DNA of 64,000 nucleotides, from contig MU858049.1 of assembly GCA_033297075.1 (NCBI GenBank), positions 372,001 through 436,000 of the forward strand, given 5' to 3'. This document shows positions 1 through 10,815 of the stretch, piece by piece (position 1 is the first letter of the stretch; each line of letters opens with the position of its first letter). Under the pieces are notes generated by a model. The model saw only the letters and a program-made list of their open reading frames with translations, was not told where the DNA came from and made no database searches. Position numbers and translations under genes: made by a program. This DNA is from Rhypophila decipiens. Lineage: Eukaryota > Ascomycota > Sordariomycetes > Sordariales > Naviculisporaceae.

Positions 1-936
1 ACACACAAACAAAAATACAACCTCAGATATTCTCCTGAAGAAGAACAACAAAAAGAAAGCGAGGAACTCGACCTCGTAGAACGACGGATCACAGCCCTAA
101 GCATAGATGCAGCCCTGACAGAAGATGACTTTGAGACAGCCTACTCTTACGTCGTAAACCGGGTATCCGCAATGAAGCCCTCTTTATCAGACGAATTCAG
201 CTGGAAAGCTGCCCTCCAAGCGGGGAAATACAGACGCACGTCAAGGACACTACGGCCGACGCATTTGGGGACTAGCAGTGCGAATGTCGAGATTCGACAT
301 TTGGAACAGCGGATCGAGTGTCTTGCTACGGCGTTACGGATTGCGCCCCCCGCTACGCTGCAAGAGATTTTGAATGCGTTTCGACGCGCGGAAGAGGAGC
401 TGGATGCTGCTATCAAGGCGGAGGATGAGCAGGAGGATGCTTGGGATGCGCAGGGGGATATTTTAGGAGGGCAAGGGAATATGCCGGGGACTTTTGGCGG
501 CGGGGAGAAGAAGACGCGTTCGGGGGGGCAGGGTGCTGCTAGATATGGCGGTGATGGTGCTGGTGGTCACAGTAGTGGTGGTAGGGGGGAGCCTTTTGCA
601 AGGCGTCATCAGGAAAAGGAGGAAGCGCCCATGTCGTTGTTTGATTTGAGCAGGGCGAGTGTGCTGAGTGCGCAGAAGAATTTGTCGGCGCTGTCGAGTT
701 TGCATAGGACTGTGTCGTCTGTCTCGTCGTCGGTTCAGAGCCAGAGTCAGGAGGGGGGGAGGGTAAGTCTGGATCAGAGTAGTATTGCGTCGGTTGGAAG
801 TGACGGGGAGGAACAACAGCCTAAGCAGCAGAGGGCGAGGAAGAGGGATCAGCTTAGGGAGGCGGCTATGGGGACGCTGGTTTCTGGCGTGGGGTGGTTG
901 ATTAATGCGCCTGCTCCGCCTCAGGGGAGGGATTAG
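1..936 (+). CDS. sec39: Sec39-domain protein, 3' end (ER-Golgi tether subunit)
   Basis: The frame is open from base 1 to the TAG at 934-936, so the 5' part of the gene lies outside the window. The conserved part reads LTEDDFETAYSYVVNRV, then WKAALQAGKYRR, then a block around LEQRIECLATALRIAPP and LQEILNAFRRAEEEL. This is the C-terminal end of the fungal Sec39 domain. In yeast, Sec39 is a subunit of the Dsl1 tethering complex on the ER, which captures COPI vesicles returning from the Golgi. After the domain comes a Gly/Ser-rich, probably disordered tail of about 170 residues, long for the family but common in filamentous fungi. The first in-frame ATG inside the window (172) is internal and is not a start. 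Confidence 0.8.
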   Translation, partial: THKQKYNLRYSPEEEQQKESEELDLVERRITALSIDAALTEDDFETAYSYVVNRVSAMKPSLSDEFSWKAALQAGKYRRTSRTLRPTHLGTSSANVEIRHLEQRIECLATALRIAPPATLQEILNAFRRAEEELDAAIKAEDEQEDAWDAQGDILGGQGNMPGTFGGGEKKTRSGGQGAARYGGDGAGGHSSGGRGEPFARRHQEKEEAPMSLFDLSRASVLSAQKNLSALSSLHRTVSSVSSSVQSQSQEGGRVSLDQSSIASVGSDGEEQQPKQQRARKRDQLREAAMGTLVSGVGWLINAPAPPQGRD

Positions 937-1360
937 ACTACGTACGTACCATTATACTATTATATGGGACATGATAGTCTATAATCCAAGGTTTTGTTTG
1001 TGTTTGCTATTTTCATGAGCCCCCTTTTTCATCGTGCCTTTTCAATTATCTACATAGCATTTTGGGTCAATGAGAACGAGCCCACCCATATAGGTGTAAA
1101 AATAGGGTGTAAAATCCTGCTATTAGTATTCTGAATAAGTACTGAAAAGACTAAGTTATCTATTATTAAGAAGAAAGAAAGTTATTAGTACCCTAAAAGA
1201 CTATGTAGTAATAGTGGTAGAGTATCTGGTATCTGAAATCACACCCCATTTTTACACCCACGTGCCACCAAAGCCCAGTTCTCACCCTGTGCAAAAGGCT
1301 ATATATACCAGGTTACTTTAACTATGTACGATCGTACGAGGGTGGTAACAAAACGCCACA

Positions 1361-1556
1361 GGCCCCGTAGCTCATCAGTGGTCAGAAGACGGCGGGCAGC
1401 GTTGGGACTTTGACATGGTGTTTGAGATTGACCATGTTATGTTTCCATGGAGGGAAGTCTTATTCAGCGAAAATTTATCAGTCGTGCCCGAGGTCCGGCA
1501 GCGGTTCGAATGAATGTAATCCGCTCGGGGGGGGGGGGGGGGGGGCCCTTTTTTTT
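1361..1556 (+). ncRNA. possible Pol III-transcribed tRNA-like gene, damaged by the assembly
   Basis: The 5' end GGCCCCGTAGCTCATCAGTGG looks like a tRNA acceptor strand followed by an A box. A B-box-like GGTTCGAAT lies at 1503-1511. AGCGG (1500-1504) and CCGCT (1521-1525) could form a T-like stem. The following CGGGG...GGCC would pair with GGCCCCG if the G run at 1527-1545 is artificially lengthened, and an 8-base T run (1549-1556) comes next, as at a Pol III terminator. At roughly 180 nt with an oversized T-like loop it is not a normal tRNA. It could be an unusual tRNA with a long intron, a tRNA-derived SINE or another small RNA. Confidence 0.3.
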
Positions 1557-1894
1557 GCGTATTCCCTTTTTTTTTTTTGTAGGAACAGGACTTGTAATAT
1601 TGGTACGGGTATAACCCGAAGTACTTTAAAACCAAATNNNNNNNNNNGAATGCTAGTATTCAACTCCCTGGAAACTTCTCACGACTTTTTTGGTCTCAGG
1701 GGGGGGGGGCGGGCCCCCCCCCCCCCCGCCCGCCCGCCCCCCCCCCCCGCCCCGCCCCCCCCCCCGCCCCCCCCCCCCCCCCCCCCCCCCCCCGCCCGCC
1801 CCCCCCCCCCCGCCCCCCCCCCCCCCCCCCCCCCCCCCGCCCCCCCCCCCCCCCCCCCCCCCACTTTTTGTAGCGTATTCCCTTTTTTTTTTTG
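1527..1894. repeat. assembly-gap region with G and C homopolymers
   Basis: A pure G run (1527-1545), ten Ns (1638-1647) and an almost pure C tract with scattered G (about 1709-1862, after a G run from 1699) lie close together. The string GCGTATTCCC followed by 11-12 T occurs twice, at 1557-1578 and 1873-1893, beside the two homopolymer blocks. This pattern suggests a gap-spanning misassembly or low-quality reads. The long Pro- or Gly-only reading frames here are not genes. Confidence 0.85.
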
Positions 1895-2079
1895 CTAGCA
1901 TCAGTCCTAGAGACATGTCTACGGTATTACCGCTAAGTCCTTTCATACGAATGCCCGATGGACCCTTGCAACAAACAACCCAAGAACCTACCTGTATGAT
2001 GGGAAGATTGCTACCAACTAACTCCAAAGTAGAGAAATATACAAGTAAGCAGCCAAGCCCCAATGTGTGGCAGGTGTGA

Positions 2080-3114
2080 TTAAGAGGGAACCACAACCCT
2101 CTCACAAACCACCACTCCTCCTCCCCCATTAGTACTTCCATAAGTACCCTTCCCGCTCTGCTTGCTGATTGAACAATCCGTCAACCGTCCACCCTGCGGA
2201 GGCTGTACGATATTCAACACCTGAGCTTGACCCTTTCTTGAACCACCAACCAAGTTCAGCACTTGCCCGTTCGTTCCCCCAATCTTGACATCCCCATACT
2301 CAACCCGCGTGAAATTCGCCAGCGCAATCGGAAATTCAGGCATTCCTGCAAGCGGAAAATCCTCGACGATGATGGACGCTTGGGTCTGACACAATGCTGG
2401 CAATTCCTTTCCATCTTCTGCGTCGGGTGATGAAGAGAATGTATGACTAGCACTCTGCAAAGCCTTCATCTTTTTGATATTAGCGGATTTGTCGTTGTTG
2501 CCTGGGCCAAAGTTTTCGATCGTGACGGTGCCCCCAACTGCGCTGCTCCCATTAGTGCTGGCAGTAAGACGAACCAGGTCGCCGGGTGTGATTGTCATGT
2601 TGCTGAATCCTGTGGCGGAACGGGGGAGGTACTGCGCCCAGGCGAAAGGAGTCTGTTCTCCCCCGAAGGTGCCGTCGTAGAAGATGTCGATTCCTAGGCG
2701 GAGAGATGCACCCGCCGCGTTGCACTTGCTGGAATTGGTAGCAGGGAGGGTGACTCCATCGATACCAACCCAGAATGAGGAAGCGTAGACGCCTACGGGG
2801 TTGTTGGCTGTTGGGCCTATGGTTGGGATCTTGGCTGAGGGGACGATGAAGGTCGCTGAGACGTGGGTGATTTTCTTGTTTGAGGAGGTAGAGAGGACGG
2901 CGCCGCCTTGGACTGAGCTACTTTCTGTTGTGGACTGTCGCTTGGTGGTGAGGAGGGTGGTCGTCTTGGGGTGCTGGTGGAGCAGGCGGATTTGGGAATG
3001 AGGTTGTGGGAGGGTGGTTAGGACGCCGCCTTCGCTGCGGCGGTCGAGAGCTGCTGAGAAGACGGTCTGGGTGAATAGGCCCGCCGTCAGGAGGGCGAAT
3101 GTCGTGGACTTCAT
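2080..3114 (-). CDS. secreted eqolisin-family (G1/A4) protein lacking the catalytic Gln
   Basis: Single-exon gene of 344 residues. I chose the ATG at 3114 because it begins a clear secretion signal (MKSTTFALLTAGLFTQTVFSA); an in-frame ATG 23 codons upstream would bury it. A Lys-Arg site at residues 58-59 fits Kex2-type propeptide removal. The domain starts at about residue 80 and shows SSFWVGIDG, FAWAQYLP and IIVEDFP, all landmarks of fungal glutamic peptidases. The family uses a Gln/Glu dyad. The Glu is present (E251 in VEDF), but the Gln of the usual LQTGVD motif is Arg139 here (LRLGID). The fold assignment is firm. Peptidase activity is doubtful, so it may be a pseudoenzyme or a divergent family member. 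Confidence 0.88.
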   Translation of the reverse strand: MKSTTFALLTAGLFTQTVFSAALDRRSEGGVLTTLPQPHSQIRLLHQHPKTTTLLTTKRQSTTESSSVQGGAVLSTSSNKKITHVSATFIVPSAKIPTIGPTANNPVGVYASSFWVGIDGVTLPATNSSKCNAAGASLRLGIDIFYDGTFGGEQTPFAWAQYLPRSATGFSNMTITPGDLVRLTASTNGSSAVGGTVTIENFGPGNNDKSANIKKMKALQSASHTFSSSPDAEDGKELPALCQTQASIIVEDFPLAGMPEFPIALANFTRVEYGDVKIGGTNGQVLNLVGGSRKGQAQVLNIVQPPQGGRLTDCSISKQSGKGTYGSTNGGGGVVVCERVVVPS

Positions 3115-4862
3115 TTTCTTGTCTTGCTTGAAGTAGGCACTGAGGTCTACCAGGGAGTGTTTGCGACTTGGGTGAGGGTGCAAGTCGTGTCACGGTTTGG
3201 CAGTCGACTGTCTTGCATGTAATAAGGAGTGAAGGAATTACCAAGAAAGACAAGCTTTTAAGCAGCAAACGAATGACGCCAAAGGAGACGAGATGAAAGG
3301 CCACTGGACAGAGGGGTAAGAAAGATGAGATGACCAAAACAAAGTCATGCCCCGCCTGGTGTGTTTCTTATATATGATCCCCCGGACCCCAACCAAGACA
3401 AGGAAGAAATCCTGTCTGTCTGTACCACAGGGCTGGATTCCATGGATGTTTCTCTCCGTCCTTGGAGAAGGTAACATTGCCCCTTTTACAGGGGCGTGGT
3501 ACTGTACCGCTGCGTGAGCCGAGCGAACGAGTCTGTGTTACCCAATGGGCAGGAAAGAGAAAATACGAACATGTACAAAACCAATGGCGCGGGTTCGGAC
3601 ATGTTGTCCGTTCCATTAATGGATAAATTGGACGCCTCCTTACTGGACGTGCCGAATTCTGGAATAGATGAACTGCCATTCTCAAGTAAATCTCCTGCGG
3701 AAATCTACGCACAAGGAGGGTTGTAGTTGTACAGCAGAGCAGAGCATCTTATACGTCGCCCCTTTTGCCGTTGTATGTACAGTACCTTGCATATCGCCGA
3801 ATACGTTGGCAAGCAAACAGTCTCCCTGGTGGGGGCCACACTGCAGGTCGTTGTAGGCAGCCAGCCAGCCAGTCAGCAGAAATAAATGGTTGGTCAGTTG
3901 TTTAGCTGATCATCCATTACCCCTTCCCATTAAACAGGAAGAACGTTAATGTGTTAGCATGGCTAGGATTTTCAACGTCTCTCGTAAGGATAGGCCAGCT
4001 CGGAAACCCCCCAAACATGGCGTTGACTGTGCCGGAGCCCATGTAACCCAAGCTTATCCAACAGCACGAGTATTAGACGCCAGAAGATTGCATCTCGGCA
4101 ATTATTTGAACATCAAGTCTTGAACTCCATTTGGTTATCTTGACCCATCTCGCGATGCTTGGGAATTTGCTCCACCGAGCCACGCAGGGAGCTGATTCGC
4201 TGTGTCACCCCCATTACGAGAGCCATGTGTAGTACAGACACATGCCTTCTCCCATATCCCACGAGAATAATGCCACTAGTGGACGCTGTGCCATGGCCGA
4301 ATGCGAGGCTGCGAGTTCTTCGGCCCTTCTGAGGCTTCGAGAAAGCTGAGATTTCAAGGCGAGATCTGCAAGCCCCGAATTCAAAGCCCTTTTTACTCCG
4401 GGGTAATACACATCGTATTGAACTACGTAAATCATTAGAGCGAAGAAAGAATTGATCCAGGACATGAAGCTCTATCCTAATTATACAAAACGTCAACATT
4501 GAACCCAAACCGTCCAATAAGCCCCTTTAATACAGTCTATCATAGGGAAACGGTCGAGGAAACCCATGCATGAGCCATAATCGCCCTACTACGCCAAAAA
4601 ATAAGAGCATTCGTTTTTGTGCCTCCAGACAAACGCATCCAGGCTCAGGTCTTGATCGTCTCCTCCTTTAAATCATGATACTTTTCGAGTAAATATCACA
4701 AAAGGCATCCCCGGGGTCACCTGAATCGCCGGACTCAGCAAGGACTGAACACAAATGACTTGTCGTCTGTGTCATCCTAACATCCATCACATGGCGCTGT
4801 GTGAGAAGAGTTCGCAATTTCCGTTTAGGAAATTGCGAAGAAGAAAAAAAGTCATCTCTCAA
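3115..4862. other. intergenic, no gene seen
   Basis: Upstream flank of the eqolisin gene and downstream flank of the mannosyltransferase gene. The only open frames are short and resemble no family I know. A small CAGC-rich microsatellite lies near 3850-3880. Confidence 0.6.
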
Positions 4863-6233
4863 CTAGCCCTGGCCGACATACTTGAACCAGTTCGGCCTGC
4901 AGTCCTCCTTGTAGAGGAAGGACTCGCCGTCAGTAAACCGCCCAGTGACGCAGCCCTTGCACTTGGGCGAGTTCGGGCAGTTGAAGAAGGGAATATGCTG
5001 ATAACCAATGTCTCGGAACCTGCGCTTGTTAGCTTTCCTAGTCAAATGGTAAAACGAGAGAAAAAGTCACCCACCAGTGAATGCGGCTCTTATCCTCAAA
5101 CAAACCCAGAGCAATACTGTGAACAGGCGCATCACCCCAGCGCTCGTAAAAGAAACCACCCGCCCTGTCAAGATGGTTGAAATAATCCTCATACGCCTTG
5201 CTGCGCCAAAAGTTCATGTCGCCAATCTCAAAGTTGCTCCAGAAATGGCACGTCGAGTACCCGTTCGCCTTCTCATTGTGCTCCGGCCGGCGGACCTTGT
5301 CCGTCAGCCAGTCCAGGGCATTATTCTCGTGGAGGTACCCAGCGTGCTCGGCCAAGAACTCAAGCGTGGTGGGCCACAGTTTCGGAATCGACTTGGGCGC
5401 ATCGTAAAGGTTGATGGTGAAGCCGTACGTCTTGTTATTGTCCTGCATGTAGCGGAACACATCGTAGTCGACGTCGCAGAAGAAGTGCACCTTGGGCTCG
5501 ACGCGCCAGTAGTACTGCGTGTTCGCCAGTGCGGGGTGCTTGTAAAACATGCCGCTGTTCCACCGGCACATTTGGTGGTACGAGATCTTGTCGGCGTACT
5601 GGATGCCCTGCTCCTTTAGAACCTTGGTGGACTCTAGGAACAAGTCGTTGTTGATCCAGGACGGCACTTCCCAGTGCTCTTTCGGGATAAGTTCTGCTTC
5701 GTCGTTAGCATGGCTAGTGGACTCGGGCCATCAGTCATATCTCCATACCGTAGTTGCATTGCGCCTTGGTAACCTCCTGTGTCCGCTTCTTGAACTCTTC
5801 TGTAAATGGGACATCGTTGAAAAAGGTCCATGGGTAGTTGAACTTGTGGTTCCACGTCCGCTCGAGGTCGCGCATGGCTTGGAGCATGCCCTCGAGCTCT
5901 TCGTTGCGCACCAGCGACAGGAGGGTGGCATTGATCCGTGCCGAGTTTTGGATGCCCGGCGCATACAGTTCAGATGCGCGATGCAGTGGTCCTTCTGGCT
6001 CTCCGGTGGCTGTGTTCCGAGAAACATGTTAGCGAACTGCTTTCTTCGGATGAAATCCATCAGAGGCCATGGGTAGACTTGCGATCTAACATGGGATCAT
6101 GTTCAAATGAAGGAGGCGTCTTCCCCTTGAGATTTGGTGGTTGGCCCTTGCCATTAAAGAGAGAATATATAAAGAAAATCCATATCATGACGGCCGCCAG
6201 CCCCAGCACTCTGACCGGGCGTGCGACAGCCAT
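4863..6233 (-). CDS. GT15 alpha-1,2-mannosyltransferase (Ktr/Mnt1 family)
   Basis: Four exons: 6233-6083, 6009-5749, 5693-5075 and 5019-4863, giving 395 residues. It is a type II Golgi protein: a short cytosolic end, one membrane anchor (about residues 6-26, VRVLGLAAVMIWIFFIYSLF), a stem and then the catalytic domain. Family landmarks in order are ARINATLLSLVRN, FNYPWTFFNDVPF, LIPKEHW, YWRVEPKVHFFCDVDYDVF (metal-binding region), CHFWSNFEIGDMNFWRS, GGFFYERWGDAPVHS and a Cys-rich C terminus. The enzymes transfer mannose from GDP-mannose onto O- and N-linked glycans. Introns 2 and 3 are GT-AG; intron 1 closes in frame only with a GC donor (GCAAGT). The exact Ktr subgroup cannot be assigned from the sequence alone. 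Confidence 0.92.
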
Positions 6234-7070
6234 TCTTAAGTAAATCGAACCGATCTAATCGAGGATAGTTGTTCGCGTCGCAAGCATCGAGGCTCAAAGG
6301 TCGTGAGAGTAAGAGGGGCCTAGTACCACATGCGGTGGATCCTGGTCGCTGCGACGGATGATATGGGCGTTGGTAAATGGTCTGACTCGCTTGGGATCAG
6401 GGATCGTTTGTTGCTGGGCGATTGCTTTCGTGTGATGCAGTAATTCGTAGATGGCGATGCGGCTCGCCGAGATGGCGGTGGTTCGGCGGGAGGTGAGATT
6501 ATCGAAGCGGTCAGATGTCTTTAGGTGATGGAAAAGGACGGACTGTCGCCGTAGGTCGGTCGGTTACAGGATTGCTGTCAAGTTTTTGGATGTACGATAG
6601 CTGATCCTAGTGCGGATTCTAGACCGTCTGGGCCTCGAGTTGGAGTGTGGACTGGAGCCTGGGACCGAGGAAAAGGGGCTCCATGCGGTTGTGATGGCGA
6701 CTGGTCAGTCGGCGGTAGTGTACTGGTACAGTGTGCCAGATCTGTATCGCATTTTCAGCCGTTGCCCGTTGGCACTGTTGCATTTCATCATTTCATGCAT
6801 TTTAGTGGCAGTTACTGGTACCGATACGAGATAGGGAGACACATGATTGGCCAGCGCCTGATAACAACCCCTTTTATCAACTTATCGCCGAGCCAGCCAG
6901 AAGTCGCGTCCAACGCGTTAATTGCCTTGTAAATTGACGACATCACCACACCGGTCCATACAGGTGGGACACTTGACTGCATCTACCATGGCTCTGGACT
7001 TGTACCGCGTCCCTCATTTCTGTTCGGCTCACTGAACAGATCATTTGGAAAAAGAACATCAATCCCAGTC
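6234..7070. other. divergent promoter region
   Basis: Lies between the start codons of the mannosyltransferase gene (minus) and the gamma-tubulin complex gene (plus), so it must carry both promoters. I see no gene, repeat or clear regulatory motif in it. Confidence 0.6.
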
Positions 7071-9914
7071 ATGGCTTACCTCGCGGATCTGGCTGCCCTG
7101 ACTGATCAGCTCATTGCCGCAATCGCATCCAGCGAGTCCGTCCCCAAAGTGTGTAACAAATCGTAAACAGCCAATCTTGATTGTAATTCCGGGTGGCTAA
7201 TGCAATGACAGCCCCGTGGAACAAGACTCGAGGCCCGTCGCGAGTCAGCTCTTCGGACCTTGCGTTATCACACCTTTGGCCGAACCAACCAGTTCGAGGT
7301 TGAAGATCATCTCAATGGGTATGAAGAGCGATTTCGCGTGATAGGCCGAGATGTTCTCGCCGATGAGTTCAGGAGCCGTCTTGACGCCCTAGAGCCGCTG
7401 CGTAACAAGTGGTCACCTGAAGTGCTGCATTTTATCCTTGAGCTTGCAGACCAGCCTGCGCAAAAGTCGGACCTTGCCGACCTCTATCGGCTCAAGAAGC
7501 CAGAGGAAGAAACGGGGCCAACATTGAAATGGGAGGACATTGCCCGGGAAGACGGCTGGAAAGAGGAGCGCGCTCTTTGGCGGAATATCGATTACAGCCC
7601 CAGCTCCGACGAGGACGATGTCTTCCTTGACGATTTACGATCAAGGGCCTCGGTAGAATCCTTGAGCAGCATAGCGTCAGCTCAAGATGACCATGCAGCC
7701 GTCTTGCGAGGTCTGACTGCGAAACCAACCGAGGGCGAAAAGCTAGTCGGGCAGATCAAGGACAGCCAGGAATGGAGACAGCTTGATCATGCGGTGGACA
7801 GAGAGGGACGGTCTAAGAAGGTCCCATTGTCGACTCTTGATCTGCTACGGGAATCACTCTTTATGCTGGGCGGCTTAGAGACGACCTTTTACGGATCCAA
7901 CTGTGAGCCCGTCTCTACTCATCAGCTTTCGGGCGTTTCCTGGCAATCCCACAAGGCCTTGACATGGTCCTTTGCCGAGTGTGGGCGAAAACTCGTCCCT
8001 CTTCGGCGTTTCGTGTCAAAGGCACAACAAGTCCCCTTATTGCAGGTATTCCAGGATTCGCTGCAAAGAGGCTTGCGTCATCTCGACCAGAAGCTGGCTG
8101 AGATGCAGAGCCGCTATGTATCGATACAGGAAGACACGGTCGTCAGTCTGATGGCCATCCTGGCCGAACTTGGACCATCACTCTCTCCCCTCTACATCCT
8201 GGCGTCCATAGTCCGACAGGTCCAGGAAGAGCGCCATGCCCATGCATTCCGCTACCTCGAGCTGCTATTTGACGCGGTCGGAAATGCCCAGATGGAGGGC
8301 AACCTGACAACGTATGAACTGCTAGGAACCATATTCTTCGAATGCTTCCAGGTTTACCTAAAGCCAATCCGGCTCTGGATGGAGGAGGGCAGACTCCTTA
8401 CAGGCGACAGGACATTCTTTGTCTCGGAGTCATCGACCAAGCAACCACTCCATTTGATATGGGAAGCCCAGTTCAACCTCCTCAAAACTCCAGAAGGAAC
8501 CTTGCACGCACCACGGTTCCTCCAACCCGCCATAGCACGTATTTTCACCACAGGCAAGAGCATAGTCATCCTGAAGCACCTCAAACAAGGCGATTTAATC
8601 AAAAAGGATAACAAAGCAAACGAGCCACCAATGGACTTTGCCCGCGTCTGCCACTCGGCTCAAGAATTCGCCCCCTTCCCAGAACTCTTCCAAACGGCCT
8701 TTAACGCCTGGATCCAAAGCAAACACCACTCGGCCTCAGCCACCCTCCGCAGACTGCTCTTCGACTCCTACAGCCTCTCCCACAGCCTCGACGCACTGCA
8801 ATACATCTACTTGACGTCTGACGCCTCACTCACTGATGCCTTTAGCACAGCCATATTCAGACACCTCGACACCCTAAGCACAAGCTGGACAGACCGCTTC
8901 ACACTGACAGAGATAGCTCAAGAGGCCTTCTCCTCACGCGTTGATACGTACCGTCTCAGCGCCAAGCTTGATCCGCAACAGCCACTCGCCCAGAATCCCA
9001 TCGCAGCTCGATCCTCTGTTCGGGTCAGTCTCCCGTCTATATCCCTGGCCTATCGTCTCCCCTGGCCAGTCCGCATAATCGTCCCGGACTCAGCAATCGT
9101 TGATTACCAGCTTCTCTTTACCTTCCTCCTCCAAATCCGCCGAGCAATCTACACACTTAGCCATCCCATTTTACAATCCCACAATGGCCATCTCAAGTTA
9201 TTCGGCGCACAGCAATACCCGCGATATTTCTTGCTGCGAGCCAAAATCCTCTGGTTCGCGAATACACTCTTAACATACCTCACCACCCTGGTCCTCTCCC
9301 CCAACAACGCAAAGCTAAAAGCAGATCTGGAGCACGCAACAGACGTGGATGAAATGGTCACCGCCCACTCGAAATACCTCGCCCGGGTGATGAGTGAGTC
9401 TTTTCAAGGGATCAAGCTGAAGCCTATAAGAGATTGTATGCTCGACATACTGGATTTAGCCATCAAGATGGAAATGACCCACCAGGGGGAACTCGTTTTG
9501 CAGCAAGAGGAAGAGATGGAGTCTTCACGGTTGAGTGAGATATCTTCGCCTTATAAATCTCCCAGCAAGGTTAGTACTAAGAATAAGAATCTTGTTGGTC
9601 GGGAAGGCAGACCAAAAAAGAAGGTAGAGGAGGAAGAAGATTCCTCGGCAGACGAAAAAGAAAAGGTACAAGTTGAAGCTGCCCTACGAAAGAGCGTCAC
9701 AGCAGCGGCCGCGGCAGGATCGACATATGTACCCTACCCAGTGGCAATGAAGAAAATGCAACAAGAGTTTGAGCAACATTTACGGTTCATAGCGGGAGGA
9801 TTACGAGGTGTGGCGCGGGCTAGTCCCTCCTCCTCCACTACTGGTCGCCAAGAAGTCGCGCCGGGGAAGTGGGATCTTTTGGCCGAGATGTTGGAGGTTG
9901 GTGTGAAAGACTAG
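7071..9914 (+). CDS. gamma-tubulin complex component, GCP5-like (Spc97/Spc98 family)
   Basis: Exons 7071-7148 and 7212-9914 give 926 residues. The ATG at 7071 is in frame through a 63-bp GT-AG intron (GTGTGT...GACAG, branch GGCTAAT). Early in the protein, TLKWEDIAREDGW and LWRNIDYSPSSDEDD match the N-terminal region seen in fungal GCP5/GCP6-type subunits. A GRIP1-like helical region follows. The GRIP2-type C terminus includes LKLFGAQQYPRYFLLRAKILW. A charged, low-complexity insertion (about residues 790-850) precedes the end. These proteins assemble with gamma-tubulin to nucleate microtubules at spindle pole bodies. Family membership is secure; GCP5 rather than GCP6 is my best reading. Confidence 0.8.
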
Positions 9915-10815
9915 GAATTTTTACTCAATAATGATTGGGTTTATGACTGGGTCGGTATTGAGAATCATCAACAACTGGGAACAGAAATAGAAATTATAGA
10001 ATTATTATTAGCTTTGTTTCTGGTGTTTCCGGTCGATAACTGTGGTATGTAGATTACCAGGTATGGTGGTATCTTCCATGGTGCCTTGGTAGGCCGGTGT
10101 ACGATTACAAGTACCAAATTGTTTCGCTGTTGTTTGAATAGTACAGACCAAGTATGAACTACCTAGGTATCGAACACAGACCAAAGACCAAAGCAAGGAA
10201 ATAGAAACCCGCGCTGTTGTTTTCTTCTCCTTTTATAGCGAATACACGACGGGAATCCTGCCCACTCTCGACAGAGGAAATATCCATGGTACTCAAAAAT
10301 GATAAAAAGAAAGGCGCCTAATATACAGGCACCACTACTCTCATATGCAGGCATCAGTCCAATTTAACTTTCCAGACTAGAAGTATTTATTCAAGCCAGT
10401 CAAGGCATTTATTCTAGTCCAGCCAAGGCATTTATTCCAGCTAGTTAAAGCCCCTATTCCAACAAGAGCAGTGCCTATATATAAGAAGACTGGTGGCTGT
10501 ATATGAGAGGACTAGTGCCTGTATATTAGGCGCCAAAAGAAAAACAATGCATGCACGGTTCAGGGTCCAAGACACGGGTAACTATCATAGTTGTCATCAA
10601 GATAATAAAGCGCTGTAATTCAAACGCTGATTATGTATGACCTGGGAACAAGTCCCAAGACCAAGGTAAATACATATCCTACCCGAAAGAAGCGCCATCT
10701 CTATCGATGGTCTATCGACGCTTCAGGTACCCATAAGCCATCCACGGGTTTAAACAGGCCCATCTAACCAGTGTCACGGTCAAAAGTGACCATCGTACCA
10801 AGCCAACATGTTCTA
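9915..10815. other. intergenic between convergent genes, holds a MITE
   Basis: The GCP5-like and TRM61 genes converge here. Apart from the inverted-repeat element at 10313-10534, I see only AT-rich sequence. Confidence 0.6.
10313..10534. mobile_element. short inverted-repeat transposable element (MITE), copy A
   Basis: A 222-bp element beginning and ending with GGCGCC. The termini are inverted repeats of roughly 40-45 bp: GGCGCCTAATATACAGGCAC opens the left end, and the right end reads the same on the other strand. The subterminal CTCTCATAT is also shared. Both flanks carry the same 8 bases, AAAAGAAA, as a target-site duplication. Inside are about three and a half copies of a 22-bp unit resembling ATTTATTCAAGCCAGTCAAG plus GC. 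There is no coding capacity, so movement would need a transposase in trans. An 8-bp duplication fits hAT-like transposases, but the termini do not look like classical hAT ends. Confidence 0.85.

Larger units (their letters stand above)
937..2079. other. intergenic stretch with low-quality assembly
   Basis: This stretch separates the Sec39 and eqolisin genes and contains no credible protein gene. It holds a possible Pol III gene, a 19-base G run, a 10-base N gap and a long C-rich tract, each listed separately. Confidence 0.8.

Noticed and set aside
1410..2141. Long open frames of nearly pure Pro (plus strand) or Gly (minus strand)
   Set aside because: They are translations of the C/G homopolymer tract beside the N gap, with no other protein features.
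3115..3183. Upstream in-frame ATG giving a 367-residue eqolisin
   Set aside because: It would place 23 hydrophilic residues before a textbook signal peptide.
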